Source of the DNA: Desulfovibrio sp. | Lineage (GTDB): Bacteria > Desulfobacterota > Desulfovibrionia > Desulfovibrionales > Desulfovibrionaceae | Length of the DNA stretch: 64,000 nucleotides | Assembly: GCF_009712225.1 (NCBI RefSeq) | Contig: NZ_WASP01000003.1 | Coordinates: 369,690 to 433,689, forward strand | Direction: 5' to 3' | Part shown: positions 8,884-17,422 of the stretch, piece by piece | Numbering within the stretch: position 1 is the stretch's first letter | Layout of the letters: every line of letters starts with the position of its first letter | Translations under genes and position numbers: made by a program | The notes under the pieces: model-generated | The model's database searches: none | Told to the model about the DNA's origin: nothing | What the model saw: the letters and a program-made list of their open reading frames with translations, nothing else

Positions 8884-9432
8884 ATGTTTTTTTATAGAAC
8901 ACGCCGCTTGTCCACGGCTGTGATTACGGCAGTGGTGATAAACCTGTTCATGGTTCTGGGCTTTGCGTCGCAAGGGGCGCAGGCTCAGGACTATGGCTGG
9001 TTTTTGCTTGATTTGCCCGCAGGCTGGCAGGCAGAAGCCCCGGCAGACATGGGCGGAACGTGGATTTTATCGTTGAGCGGGCCGGATGAAGCCGTACACG
9101 CGCGCATATTGGTGGGCAAAACGGCAGGCCCGCCAGACGCGGCCGATGTGGCCGCCCTGCTGCGAGCGGCAGCCGGTGTGCGCGAGCCGGTGCGGCGGGC
9201 TGACAACCAGTATGTTTTCAGAGGCAAGGACGCCCTTGGTGTGGAAACTGCCGGAACTGTGGGGGCAGACCCGCAGGCAGGCCTGTATATGGCGGTTTTG
9301 TGCAGCGGCGAGGTTGAGCAGGCAGAAGATATGCTGGCTGCGCTACGTGGCGGCACCAACCCGGCCATGCTGCCCCAGCGCCACGTGGTGCGCGGCAGCC
9401 TTGAGCCGCGCTTTATACCTGCGGCTCCGTAG
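8884..9432 (+). CDS. Exported hypothetical protein, paralogue of 538-1026
   Basis: 182 aa with a signal peptide (AVVINLFMVLGFA, AQA near residue 35). The mature region starts WFLLDLPAGWQAE and contains ARILVGKTAGPP and LCSGEVEQAEDMLAALR, matching in order the motifs of the exported protein at 538-1026. No known domain recognised. Ribosome site AGGGA before ATG. It directly follows the DUF1254 gene. Confidence 0.78.
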   Translation: MFFYRTRRLSTAVITAVVINLFMVLGFASQGAQAQDYGWFLLDLPAGWQAEAPADMGGTWILSLSGPDEAVHARILVGKTAGPPDAADVAALLRAAAGVREPVRRADNQYVFRGKDALGVETAGTVGADPQAGLYMAVLCSGEVEQAEDMLAALRGGTNPAMLPQRHVVRGSLEPRFIPAAP

Positions 9433-9440
9433 GCATTGGT

Positions 9441-10199
9441 TTACTGCTGCAACACAGGCTTGCGGCTGCGCTGTATGGGCTTGCCCAGCCCCATGGATTC
9501 GGTGGCGCGCAGCACTTCCGCCGCTCTGGCATCGTCGCCGCGCAGCAGCACAAGCACCACATACAGTTTGCCGGAACGCTCCATCTTGGTGCGCATGCCC
9601 CGGCCCTCCAACCGCTGGCGCAGGGAATCCACGGAATCCGCATCCTTGAATGCACCCACCTGAAACACATAGTCGAAGAGCCCCGACACCTGCGGTGCCT
9701 TGACTATTCCCGAAGGCTGGGCTGCGCTCTGACCCTGCGCGCCTGCATTTGCGCCCTGGGGCACACCGGCCTGCACAACACCCGCAGGCTTTGGCTGCAC
9801 GGGAGTCATGGGCGGCATGGGTTTGAGAGGCGCATCGCCCGTGGCGGCATCGTTGCGCAGCACCCGTGAAAAACGCAGTTCTTCCGCTGCCAGAACTTTC
9901 TGCCGGGGTTCTGCGCCTTCTTCGCCTGCTTTTGCTGCGGGGCCGCCGGGGTTGGGACCATCGTCATCCATTGCAGTGGCGGGTGAAACCGCACCGCTGG
10001 CAGGCGCCGCCTGTTTGGCGGCCACCGGTTGCGGATGCGCCTTCCAGTAGGCTCTGCCGCTCATGACGCCGCCAAGGTATGCCAGCACCACCGCCGCCAC
10101 CACAAGAAAAACTGCCGCCAGCAGGGATGAAGGGCGCAGGCACAGACATTTTTTTTCAGTTGCCTGATCCGATGAATTCTGACGGCTCTGTGGAGGCAT
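9441..10199 (-). CDS. SPOR-domain membrane protein
   Basis: 252 aa. A short cytoplasmic N-terminus, one membrane helix (LLAAVFLVVAAVVLAYLGGVM, about residues 25-45), a Pro/Ala/Gln-rich periplasmic linker and a C-terminal SPOR domain (about 170-245) containing FDYVFQVGAFKDADSVDSL and GRGMRTKMERSGKLYVV. SPOR domains bind denuded septal peptidoglycan, so a septum or cell-wall role is expected. The start at 10199 is chosen because AGGAG lies five bases upstream; an ATG further out (10340) has no such site. Confidence 0.88.
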   Translation of the reverse strand: MPPQSRQNSSDQATEKKCLCLRPSSLLAAVFLVVAAVVLAYLGGVMSGRAYWKAHPQPVAAKQAAPASGAVSPATAMDDDGPNPGGPAAKAGEEGAEPRQKVLAAEELRFSRVLRNDAATGDAPLKPMPPMTPVQPKPAGVVQAGVPQGANAGAQGQSAAQPSGIVKAPQVSGLFDYVFQVGAFKDADSVDSLRQRLEGRGMRTKMERSGKLYVVLVLLRGDDARAAEVLRATESMGLGKPIQRSRKPVLQQ

Positions 10200-10417
10200 G
10201 TAATCTCCTGATGCTGGGGTTTGTTGCTCAAAAGTCGCAGCAGGGCTGCAAGGCCGTTGGCGGTGGCAACCATACCAATGCATGCGGCAGGCGTAAAGTG
10301 TCCCTCTTCTCCTTGCCTTCTGGCATGCGAATGCCCGCAACAGGCGGTCTGGCCGCTTGCGGGGCAGCCCCGCGCTCTGCTATTATGACTCCAAGCAAAA
10401 AAATATGGAGTAATGCC

Positions 10418-11410
10418 ATGACCAAGGCCCTATGGTTTTTTCGCATATATGTGGTCATCTGTCTTGTGCTGGCTGGGCTTTCTGGCAATGCCGCATTGGC
10501 AGCGCATATTGCCAAACCCGGTCCCGAGCCACAGATTCTGTCCCTCGTCAACGCCACTGGTGAAGACGTGCTGAGCATGGGCTTTCAGACTGGCCGCAAC
10601 ATGCACTTTGTGCGGCTCGACATGCCTCCTGGAGGCAAGGACGATATTGAAAACCCGGGCGCGCTCACAAACCTGCGCATTGACACGGGCCTCGCCCTGT
10701 GGCTGTTCAAGGATGTGCCCCTGAACAAGGCGCAGACCATGACCCTGCGCATGGGCGACAAGCCCGTGATTGAACTGGCCGCGCCCAAGGCCGAGCCCCA
10801 GCGCCTCTCGGGCGAGGTGCAGAGCCTGCTGCCCGGTCCCGATGCGGGCCCGGTGTGCGCCCTTGACCGTTTTCGCCCCGGCATGCCCATGAAGGACGTG
10901 TGCGCCCTGCTGAGCGCCACCCCGCAACGCGACGACAACGATGCCGTGCTTGCCAGCCTTGGCTTTGCGGGCATGGTATGGGCAGCGCGCCTGGAACCTG
11001 CCCAGCCCGAAGGCAAGCCCGCCAGCAAGGCCGCTCAGGTACTCGACCACATGGAGCTGCGCCGCAAGCTTGACCACGAAACCGTCGACAAGCTGATGCA
11101 GGCCCTCTACGACCAGAAGTACAGCCCCTGGCAGGCAGAGCTACCCGGTCTGGACATCAACTTTACCCAGATGCCCTCCATGGATCTGGCCAAGCAGAAG
11201 GATATGCTACGTCAGGTGCTGGAGTATTTTCTGGCTGCTGGCAAGGGCGAGGCCACAATCATGCTGGCTCCCACAGACATACTGCCCAAGCTGGCCGATG
11301 CGGACGCGCCCAACGGCGATGTGCAGTTGTTTACCATAACCCTGCGCCCCACTTCAAAAAATATTGTGGTGGATGTGGCCGCCTACCGCGAGAGTGAAGA
11401 ATCACACTAG
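10418..11410 (+). CDS. Exported hypothetical protein
   Basis: 330 aa. A signal peptide with core VVICLVLAGLSGNAALA cleaves before AHIAK at about residue 27. The mature part has a beta-rich N-terminal half (LSLVNATGEDVLSMGFQ, MPPGGKDDIEN) and a helical C-terminal half with many charged residues; a single Cys pair (PVCALDR and KDVCALL) could form a disulfide. No family recognised. The ATG follows GGAG with seven bases between. Monocistronic, ended by the terminator at 11449-11479. Confidence 0.72.
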   Translation: MTKALWFFRIYVVICLVLAGLSGNAALAAHIAKPGPEPQILSLVNATGEDVLSMGFQTGRNMHFVRLDMPPGGKDDIENPGALTNLRIDTGLALWLFKDVPLNKAQTMTLRMGDKPVIELAAPKAEPQRLSGEVQSLLPGPDAGPVCALDRFRPGMPMKDVCALLSATPQRDDNDAVLASLGFAGMVWAARLEPAQPEGKPASKAAQVLDHMELRRKLDHETVDKLMQALYDQKYSPWQAELPGLDINFTQMPSMDLAKQKDMLRQVLEYFLAAGKGEATIMLAPTDILPKLADADAPNGDVQLFTITLRPTSKNIVVDVAAYRESEESH

Positions 11411-11448
11411 AAACCTGATTTCGAGCTCCCAGACAAGGACACAAAAAA

Positions 11449-11479
11449 GGCATCCCCGGCCAAACCGGGGATGCCTTTT
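11449..11479. terminator. Bidirectional terminator
   Basis: A GGCATCCCCGG / CCGGGGATGCC hairpin with A-run on the left and T-run on the right. It serves the exported protein ending at 11410 and, on the minus strand, hypB ending at 11505. Confidence 0.88.
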
Positions 11480-11504
11480 AACTTTACCGTCAAAGGTGGT
11501 GGGA

Positions 11505-12173
11505 CTAGCCCAGCCGACCTTCCTTCTTGGCGGCGCGCATGCTGCGCAGCCAGTTGTACCAGCCTTCAAGGCCATCGCCCTTGCGGCAGGACACTTCAAA
11601 AATATCAAGATCCTTGTTGAGCTTGGTGGCAAAATTGCGGGCGCGCGCAAGGTCAAAATCCACATAGGGCAGCAGATCTGTCTTGTTGAGCACAAGCGCC
11701 CTGGCAAGGTTGAACAGCAGGGGGTATTTTTCCGGTTTGTCGTCGCCCTCGGCTACGCTCAGCAGGGCCACCTTGGCGTCTTCGCCGCAGTCGAATTCCA
11801 CGGGGCACACAAGGTTGCCCACGTTTTCGATAAAAAGAATATCCACGCCGGTGAGGTCGAGGCTCTCCAGCGAGGTAAGGATCATATTGCTGTCGAGGTG
11901 GCAGCCGCCGTCGGTATTGATCTGCACGGCCTGCGCGCCGGTGGCGGCAACGCGGCGGGCGTCGTTGTCTGTCTGCAGGTCGCCTTCCACCACGGCCATG
12001 CGAAATTCGCCAGCCAGGTCGCTCAGGGTGCGTTCAAGCAATGTGGTTTTGCCAGCGCCGGGCGAACTGATGAGATTCAGGGCCAGTATGCCTTTTTCAG
12101 AAAGCAGCCGCCGCACATGCACGGCCATTTTTTCGTTTGCTTCCAATACATTACGAACCACAGGAATTTGCAT
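11505..12173 (-). CDS. hypB: Hydrogenase nickel-incorporation GTPase HypB
   Basis: 222 aa. P-loop SSPGAGKTT at about residues 36-44; GDLQTDNDA switch; metal-binding region around GCHLD; base-recognition motif NKTDLL. HypB uses GTP to deliver Ni to the [NiFe]-hydrogenase large subunit, with HypA. The protein starts directly with the conserved core (MQIPVVRNVLEAN): the N-terminal CxxCGC site and His-rich Ni-storage stretch of some HypBs are absent. It lies 119 bp after hypA on the same strand. Confidence 0.96.
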   Translation of the reverse strand: MQIPVVRNVLEANEKMAVHVRRLLSEKGILALNLISSPGAGKTTLLERTLSDLAGEFRMAVVEGDLQTDNDARRVAATGAQAVQINTDGGCHLDSNMILTSLESLDLTGVDILFIENVGNLVCPVEFDCGEDAKVALLSVAEGDDKPEKYPLLFNLARALVLNKTDLLPYVDFDLARARNFATKLNKDLDIFEVSCRKGDGLEGWYNWLRSMRAAKKEGRLG

Positions 12174-12292
12174 TCAGTTCTCCTTGCTTGCCGCCTGTAC
12201 GGCGTGGTCATGAGCCAGAAACAAAAAGATCAAGACGAAGACGGTATTGAAAGAGCAAACCTGCGGCTCCTGTAAATCAGGAGAGCAAAGGG

Positions 12293-12646
12293 CTAGCTGG
12301 CTTCCAGACGGTTGAGGTACAGTTCCCTGCCCTGCTCAACCACATGCCCAAACTGCTCGCCGCAACCGGGGCACGGCAGCCACAGGGCATCCTGCCCCTC
12401 GCCGCCAAAAACCTTGCCGCAGGCCGAACAGCGCAAGCGTAGAGGAAGCTCGTTGAGCTCCAGCCGCGCGCCCTCGTGCGGGGTTCCGTGCACCATGGTT
12501 TCAAAACAGAATTGCAGCGATTCGGGCACAACTCCAGAAAGCGAGCCGTAGGTCACGCTCACAACTTCCAGGCGGGTGCAGCCCTGACGGGCTATTTCAT
12601 CCTCTGCCATCTGCAACAGGCTTTGCGCTATGGACATTTCGTGCAT
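12293..12646 (-). CDS. hypA: Hydrogenase nickel-insertion protein HypA
   Basis: 117 aa, standard length. It begins MHEMSI; Met1/His2 form the nickel site of the family. Two CxxC pairs (CSAC and CPGC, about residues 73-92) build the structural zinc site. With HypB it loads Ni into hydrogenase precursors. No hydrogenase structural gene is in this window, so the pair works in trans. Confidence 0.96.
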   Translation of the reverse strand: MHEMSIAQSLLQMAEDEIARQGCTRLEVVSVTYGSLSGVVPESLQFCFETMVHGTPHEGARLELNELPLRLRCSACGKVFGGEGQDALWLPCPGCGEQFGHVVEQGRELYLNRLEAS

Positions 12647-12715
12647 TGGGTCATGCTAGCCCAAAGACCCGGTTCCGTAAAGGCCAGAAGCGAATCTTGC
12701 TATTCGACACAAATA

Positions 12716-13708
12716 ATGTACATTTTGCCCATGCGTCGCTCAAAATTTTCTGGCGTCTTCTCTTTCTCTGCCGACTGGACAGCTAGCCGCAGCAAAACGC
12801 ACTTCTTCGTCTGGGAACTTCCTGACGGAGCATACGCAGTGCAAGAGCTCAACGCCGCGTTCCAGCCTGTTGCAGAAGTGGAACGTATTAGCGCCAAATC
12901 ATTTCTCCGCGAATTCAAGGCAGAGCCCAACATTCTGGCTATGCCTGTGGTTACGCCGGATTTAAGCCATTTTGAGGCGAGACCGGTCGCGCCCCAGCCC
13001 GATGCCAGTTCGTCTGCCCCCCAACCCGTGCGCAAAACAGCGGAAGTCCCAGCTGCCAACCCCGGTTTTGCCCCTCTCGAAATGGCCAAGCCCAAAGGGA
13101 AACTGCCCGATTCCGTACAGGTTGTAACGGGCAAGGCCGATCAGGCCCCCCTGCCCTTTCCCACGCGCGCAGCCACGGGTGTCACCGCCGTACGCTACGA
13201 AGAAGGCCAGCCCCCGGCTGCACCAGCCGCGCAGGCTGTTCAGGCCGGCCCCAAAAAGGCCTATGACCTGGAAGCCGCCCGCAAGGCCAAGGTGGTGGAA
13301 ACCAAGCTGAGGGAAACATTCCGGCAAACCCTGCTACGCCTCAAGCGCCCGCGCGAACGCAAGGCCGCTCTGCTAGCCCTTGAGCAGCTGGCGCACACCA
13401 AGGAAGGGATCACGCCCTCGCACAAGCACATGTTTCGCGATTTTGGCGTTCGTCTGCGTCAAAACTCACAGCCAGACCTGGCCCTGCTGTTTTCACGCAA
13501 GGCAGTGGAACTGGCCCCCGAAGACGATCACGCCCACTTCAACCTGGCACGCATTCTGTGTTCACTTGGCATGTACGATGAAGCCGCAGCCCATGTTGCT
13601 GCGGCCCTGAGCGTGTCGAGCGAAGAGCCTCTCTACTTCAAGCTGTTGGAACATATCCGCGAGCTCAAGCAGGCGCGTAGCGCGGCCAAGGCCGCGCGTC
13701 AGCGCTGA
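12716..13708 (+). CDS. TPR-containing protein, function unknown
   Basis: 330 aa, no signal peptide. The N-terminal ~85 residues (HFFVWELPDGAYAVQEL) form a compact domain I do not recognise. A Pro/Ala-rich, probably disordered linker follows (about 90-190), then a helical C-terminal region with TPR-like repeats (LLFSRKAVELAPEDDHAHFNLA and LGMYDEAAAHVAAAL). No clear ribosome site is visible before ATG 12716; an in-frame ATG at 12731 is equally possible. It diverges from hypA and precedes the AMIN gene by 41 bp, probably co-transcribed. Confidence 0.75.
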   Translation: MYILPMRRSKFSGVFSFSADWTASRSKTHFFVWELPDGAYAVQELNAAFQPVAEVERISAKSFLREFKAEPNILAMPVVTPDLSHFEARPVAPQPDASSSAPQPVRKTAEVPAANPGFAPLEMAKPKGKLPDSVQVVTGKADQAPLPFPTRAATGVTAVRYEEGQPPAAPAAQAVQAGPKKAYDLEAARKAKVVETKLRETFRQTLLRLKRPRERKAALLALEQLAHTKEGITPSHKHMFRDFGVRLRQNSQPDLALLFSRKAVELAPEDDHAHFNLARILCSLGMYDEAAAHVAAALSVSSEEPLYFKLLEHIRELKQARSAAKAARQR

Positions 13709-13749
13709 GCGGCTGTTTCAACCCAAGTCATTGGCAGGAGCCTTTCGGC

Positions 13750-14523
13750 ATGAACAAAGTTATTCTCAGTCTTCTTGTGGCTGTCTGCGTTCTGGGCATG
13801 GCGCTTATCATGCTTAACGAACGCCTCCGCAAGCCCGAACCCGCAACCCCTGCTGGCATTATCGCGCCAGTTACCCCGCCTGATGCGGCCCCGCCCGTTG
13901 GGGCAGGCAGCCCCGTTGCCGCTCCCAATGTCGCAGGCGGCCCAGGTACCAGCATGCAACCTCAGCCCTATCTGCCCCCGCAATCGCAGGCTGGCATTCC
14001 AGACCGAAATGCCAGCAGCGAGGCCCCGGCCCGAGCGCCCATTCCCAGCCTGAAACAGGACGAGAAAAGCGCCCCAGTCAGCAGTCTTGCATCGTCCGAC
14101 CCGCAGCCTGCAGTGGCCAAGCCGGTGGTACAGCCCAAGCCCGTTACTCCGGTTACCGAAAAAACCACGGCTGCGGCTGAACCCACCAAGGAAAAGGCCG
14201 CCAAGGCCGCTCCCCAGCACAAGACCATCACCAAGTTTGTGGTGCTTGCGCGTGACAAGGGCGCCACTGTGCGTCTGGTGGGAGCTGCCCCCATTGTATA
14301 CAAAAACATGCAGCTCAGCGGACCGGACCGTCTGGTTATCGACCTTGACGGCAAGTGGCAGATCAAGGCTCCGGGCGTACCCAAGAACCCTGCGGTTACC
14401 AACGTGCGCCTTGGTAAGGACAGCGACAAGACACGCATAGTCATTGACCTTTCGGGCAAGGTTCAGCCCAAATTTATTCTTTCCAAGGACGGTCACACGC
14501 TGGATATCCGGCTGGATCACTAG
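13750..14523 (+). CDS. Membrane-anchored AMIN-domain protein
   Basis: 257 aa. One N-terminal membrane helix (VILSLLVAVCVLGMALIML), a long Pro/Ala/Lys-rich periplasmic spacer (about 25-155) and a C-terminal AMIN domain (about 160-257: VYKNMQLSGPDRLVIDLDG, RIVIDLSGKVQPKFIL). AMIN domains target amidases and secretin-type proteins to septal peptidoglycan. No amidase catalytic domain is attached here, so it may be a localisation or scaffold protein. Followed by the terminator at 14550-14583. Confidence 0.85.
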   Translation: MNKVILSLLVAVCVLGMALIMLNERLRKPEPATPAGIIAPVTPPDAAPPVGAGSPVAAPNVAGGPGTSMQPQPYLPPQSQAGIPDRNASSEAPARAPIPSLKQDEKSAPVSSLASSDPQPAVAKPVVQPKPVTPVTEKTTAAAEPTKEKAAKAAPQHKTITKFVVLARDKGATVRLVGAAPIVYKNMQLSGPDRLVIDLDGKWQIKAPGVPKNPAVTNVRLGKDSDKTRIVIDLSGKVQPKFILSKDGHTLDIRLDH

Positions 14524-14549
14524 AAATTCTGCCTGCTGGAACAATAAAA

Positions 14550-14583
14550 CCCCCGGCTGTTCATCGAACAGCCGGGGGTTTTT
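14550..14583. terminator. Bidirectional terminator
   Basis: A 13-bp stem (CCCCCGGCTGTTC and its complement) with a 3-base loop and T-runs on either strand. It separates the AMIN gene from the convergent proC operon. Confidence 0.92.
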
Positions 14584-14616
14584 GCATGCTGCCCAAGGCA
14601 GTCTTTCAGCGCATGC

Positions 14617-15414
14617 CTAGCTTTCCATTTCCTTGCCGCGGGCATTGGCAGCCAGCACGGAATCCACCAGCAGGCCGATGAGCCCCTCGCGGTCAAGCAC
14701 GTTCACACCGGCAATGGTCAGCCCGCCGGGTGAGCACACGTCGTCGCGCAGCTGCATGAGCGGCTTGGAGCTTTGCTCGACCATTGTGGCGCAGCCGCCA
14801 AAAAGAGCCGCAACCATATCGCGCGATTCTTTGTGCTGAAAGCCAAGGGTAACCCCTGCCTGCACCAGCCCCTGCATCATGGCAAACACGTAGGCCGGAC
14901 CTGCGCCAATGAGAGCCGAGAAAGCCGTAAACTTGCTTTCAGACAGCTCCACGCACACGCCAAGTGCGTTAAAAAACGCCAGCACATCGGACTTGCGTGC
15001 ATCGGGCAGGGTGGGGTCTTCAAAGCACAGGGCAAAAACACCCTTGCCCACCAGAGCCGGAGTGTTGGGCATGCAGCGCACCACAGGGCAACGGCCTTCC
15101 ACTGCGTCGCTCAGCCGCTGGCGGCTCACACCGGCAGCAACCGAAACCACGGTCTTTTCAACCGTCAGCCCCGGGCGCATCTGCTCCAGCACTTCAGCAG
15201 CCTGATAGGGCTTGACGCCCAATACCAGCACGTCGGCGGCCTGCGCCACGGCCAGGGGGCTTTCAAGCACGCGTACGCCAAGCTCTTCAAGAGGGCGCAT
15301 GCGCGCAGCGGTTCTGTTGTATCCACACAGACTGTAACCACCCTTATGGGCAAGACCGGCCATGATGGCCCCGCCCATATTGCCGCAACCGACGCAACCG
15401 ATAGTGAGCGCCAT
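14617..15414 (-). CDS. proC: Pyrroline-5-carboxylate reductase
   Basis: 265 aa, normal length. The N-terminal Rossmann motif GCVGCGNMGGAI binds NAD(P)H. The C-terminal dimer domain holds the signature DVCSPGGLTIAGVNVLD (about residues 224-240). It catalyses the last step of proline synthesis in the cytoplasm. Last gene of the operon ctpA - deacetylase - ndk - proC, four bases after ndk. Confidence 0.96.
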   Translation of the reverse strand: MALTIGCVGCGNMGGAIMAGLAHKGGYSLCGYNRTAARMRPLEELGVRVLESPLAVAQAADVLVLGVKPYQAAEVLEQMRPGLTVEKTVVSVAAGVSRQRLSDAVEGRCPVVRCMPNTPALVGKGVFALCFEDPTLPDARKSDVLAFFNALGVCVELSESKFTAFSALIGAGPAYVFAMMQGLVQAGVTLGFQHKESRDMVAALFGGCATMVEQSSKPLMQLRDDVCSPGGLTIAGVNVLDREGLIGLLVDSVLAANARGKEMES

Positions 15415-15418
15415 AGTA

Positions 15419-15835
15419 TTACTCCGTGATTTCCAGGCCGCTGAAGAAGTAGCCTATTTCAAAAGCCGCGGTTTCAGCGGCGTCCGAACCGTGTACAGCA
15501 TTGGCTTCCAGGCTTTGGCCATACTTGTGACGCATGGTTCCGGGTTCGGCCTGAGCCGGATTGGTGGCCCCCATAAGGGCACGCCAACGCGGAACAGCGT
15601 CTTCGCCGCGCAGCACAACGCAAACCACAGGGCCGGAGGACATGTATTCGGTCAGGCTGTCAAAGAAGGGGCGTTCCTTGTGCACAGCGTAAAAGCCGGC
15701 GGCCTGCGCCTTGGAAAGGTGCAAGCGCTTGAGAGCCACGATCTTGAGGCCGGAAGCTTCCATGGCAGCCAGAATTTCCCCGGTCAGATTGCGCGAAACT
15801 GCGTCAGGCTTGATAATGGCGAAAGTGGATTGCAT
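15419..15835 (-). CDS. ndk: Nucleoside diphosphate kinase
   Basis: 138 aa, the short bacterial length. The catalytic histidine is His115 in [16 protein letters not shown] at the N-terminus is the family signature. It transfers phosphate between NTPs and NDPs. Eight bases after the deacetylase gene and four before proC, so part of one transcript. Confidence 0.97.
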   Translation of the reverse strand: MQSTFAIIKPDAVSRNLTGEILAAMEASGLKIVALKRLHLSKAQAAGFYAVHKERPFFDSLTEYMSSGPVVCVVLRGEDAVPRWRALMGATNPAQAEPGTMRHKYGQSLEANAVHGSDAAETAAFEIGYFFSGLEITE

Positions 15836-15843
15836 GCTTACTC

Positions 15844-17382
15844 CTATTCCATATTATTGTTGAGGGAATGGGTACCTGCCGCAGCAGCGGCATTGTCCTG
15901 GGCCAGTTTCCAGATGATGCGCCGCAGTGGCACAACCGCCGCACCTTCCCTGTCCTCCCACTGGCGCAGGGCGCTCAGGGTTTCGGGATAGGGATGACCA
16001 ATGGCCACAGCCATACCTTTTGCGCGGGCGCGGGCTGCCGCCGCGTCCAGCGCTACAAGGATGGCCGCAGTGTCGCGGCGCGTATCCAGAAAAACATCGC
16101 GTGCAAGGGCAACCAGCCCGGCTTCTCTGGCGGCAAGCGCCAGCTTCGGGTCCGAACGCGTCACGCTGTCGAGCACGGCCAGCCCGTGGCCGTTCAACAT
16201 GCCCACCAGCGTTCTGCACAGCGAAACATCGCCTGTAAAGGCTGATCCCATATGGTTATTCAGGCCAATCACCGTGGGCAGTGCCCGCAGGTTACTGAAC
16301 AGTACCGTTCTTATTTCTTCCGCGCTCATACCTGTGAGCAGCGCGCCGGGGCCGGGATCGGGCCGTCGGTGGTCAGCCCTCGGCAGTGGTTCCATGGGCT
16401 GATGCAAAAGGCAGTCAAGCCGCCTGGTTGCTGCAATTTCAGCCACTTTACTGGCGTGCGGAGCTCTGGGCCAGATGGAAAAAGTCACGGCAAAGGGTAG
16501 CGCGGCGGCTTCGTCCGCAGCTTCGGCCCCCTGCCCCATGTCGTCAATAACCAGAGCCAGCGCCACTTCTGGCAGGGGCTGCGCAAGATCTGCCAGCTGC
16601 CCCACATGCCCAGGAAACCTAACAACATAGTATACCAGATGATTGAGTAGGATTTCAAGAGCCCCGTGGGGGGACCACCGCACATCCGCCCGCGCGCCCG
16701 CAGATTTTAGCGTTCCGGCCCGTGCGGTTAGGCCTTCCAGCAGGGCCAACCCCAGCCGCAAGGGGGCGCAGGGCCCACTGACGGTAAATTGCCGCACACC
16801 GCCCACCCCTGCCAGCGATGGCAGCTGCTGCGCAAGTGAGCCTGCCACGGGGGGCGTGAGCGCAGCTGACGTTGCTGCAGAAGCATGTTCGGGAAGAATG
16901 GCAGAGGAACCTGACAATGAAGGCGACACCGCAGCCCCGGCCTCACCGCCAAACACGGCATCGTCGCCAGGCTGATCGCCCGTAGCGCCATTTTGCGGCA
17001 GCAGCACGCGCTGCCACTGTGCCAGGGGCAGGGTCTGGGGCAATGCCTGGGCAACCAGCGTGTCTATCAGATCCAGCACAAGGGTTTGGTCAAAGGCCCG
17101 CCACACCGTATGTGAGACAGCAAGGGCGAGGGGGAGAGACTGCGGCTTGGCAATGCCCGGGGCAGCAATATCTGTGGCAGAACGGGAGGCAGAGTTGAGG
17201 AATGACGGCGCGTCGGACGCGTCTTGCATGCGCCACTGCACCCAGCACGAAAAAACGAGGCTGAGCACAAGCCACAACACGCCGCCCACGGCCAGCCCTG
17301 TAGAAGCAGACAGCCTTTCGGCTGGCCGCGAAGGGCTGACCGAAAGGCTGTCTGAAGATTTTGTGTCGCGCAATGGCAACAC
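15844..17382 (-). CDS. Divergent polysaccharide deacetylase (YibQ/DUF610 family)
   Basis: 512 aa. One N-terminal membrane helix ([14 protein letters not shown], about residues 34-48), a poorly conserved Ala/Ser-rich periplasmic part, and a C-terminal NodB-fold domain (about 275-495). Family landmarks are [10 protein letters not shown] (metal Asp pair), LLHQPMEP and GLNNHMGS. It follows ctpA by 40 bp; the ctpA-yibQ neighbourhood is widespread in Proteobacteria, often with a murein hydrolase activator. A periplasmic cell-wall role is likely, substrate unproven. Confidence 0.9.
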   Translation of the reverse strand: MLPLRDTKSSDSLSVSPSRPAERLSASTGLAVGGVLWLVLSLVFSCWVQWRMQDASDAPSFLNSASRSATDIAAPGIAKPQSLPLALAVSHTVWRAFDQTLVLDLIDTLVAQALPQTLPLAQWQRVLLPQNGATGDQPGDDAVFGGEAGAAVSPSLSGSSAILPEHASAATSAALTPPVAGSLAQQLPSLAGVGGVRQFTVSGPCAPLRLGLALLEGLTARAGTLKSAGARADVRWSPHGALEILLNHLVYYVVRFPGHVGQLADLAQPLPEVALALVIDDMGQGAEAADEAAALPFAVTFSIWPRAPHASKVAEIAATRRLDCLLHQPMEPLPRADHRRPDPGPGALLTGMSAEEIRTVLFSNLRALPTVIGLNNHMGSAFTGDVSLCRTLVGMLNGHGLAVLDSVTRSDPKLALAAREAGLVALARDVFLDTRRDTAAILVALDAAAARARAKGMAVAIGHPYPETLSALRQWEDREGAAVVPLRRIIWKLAQDNAAAAAGTHSLNNNME

Positions 17383-17422
17383 CCTTGTTTATACCTGCCC
17401 GCTCGCCTTGCGGTGAAAGGGG

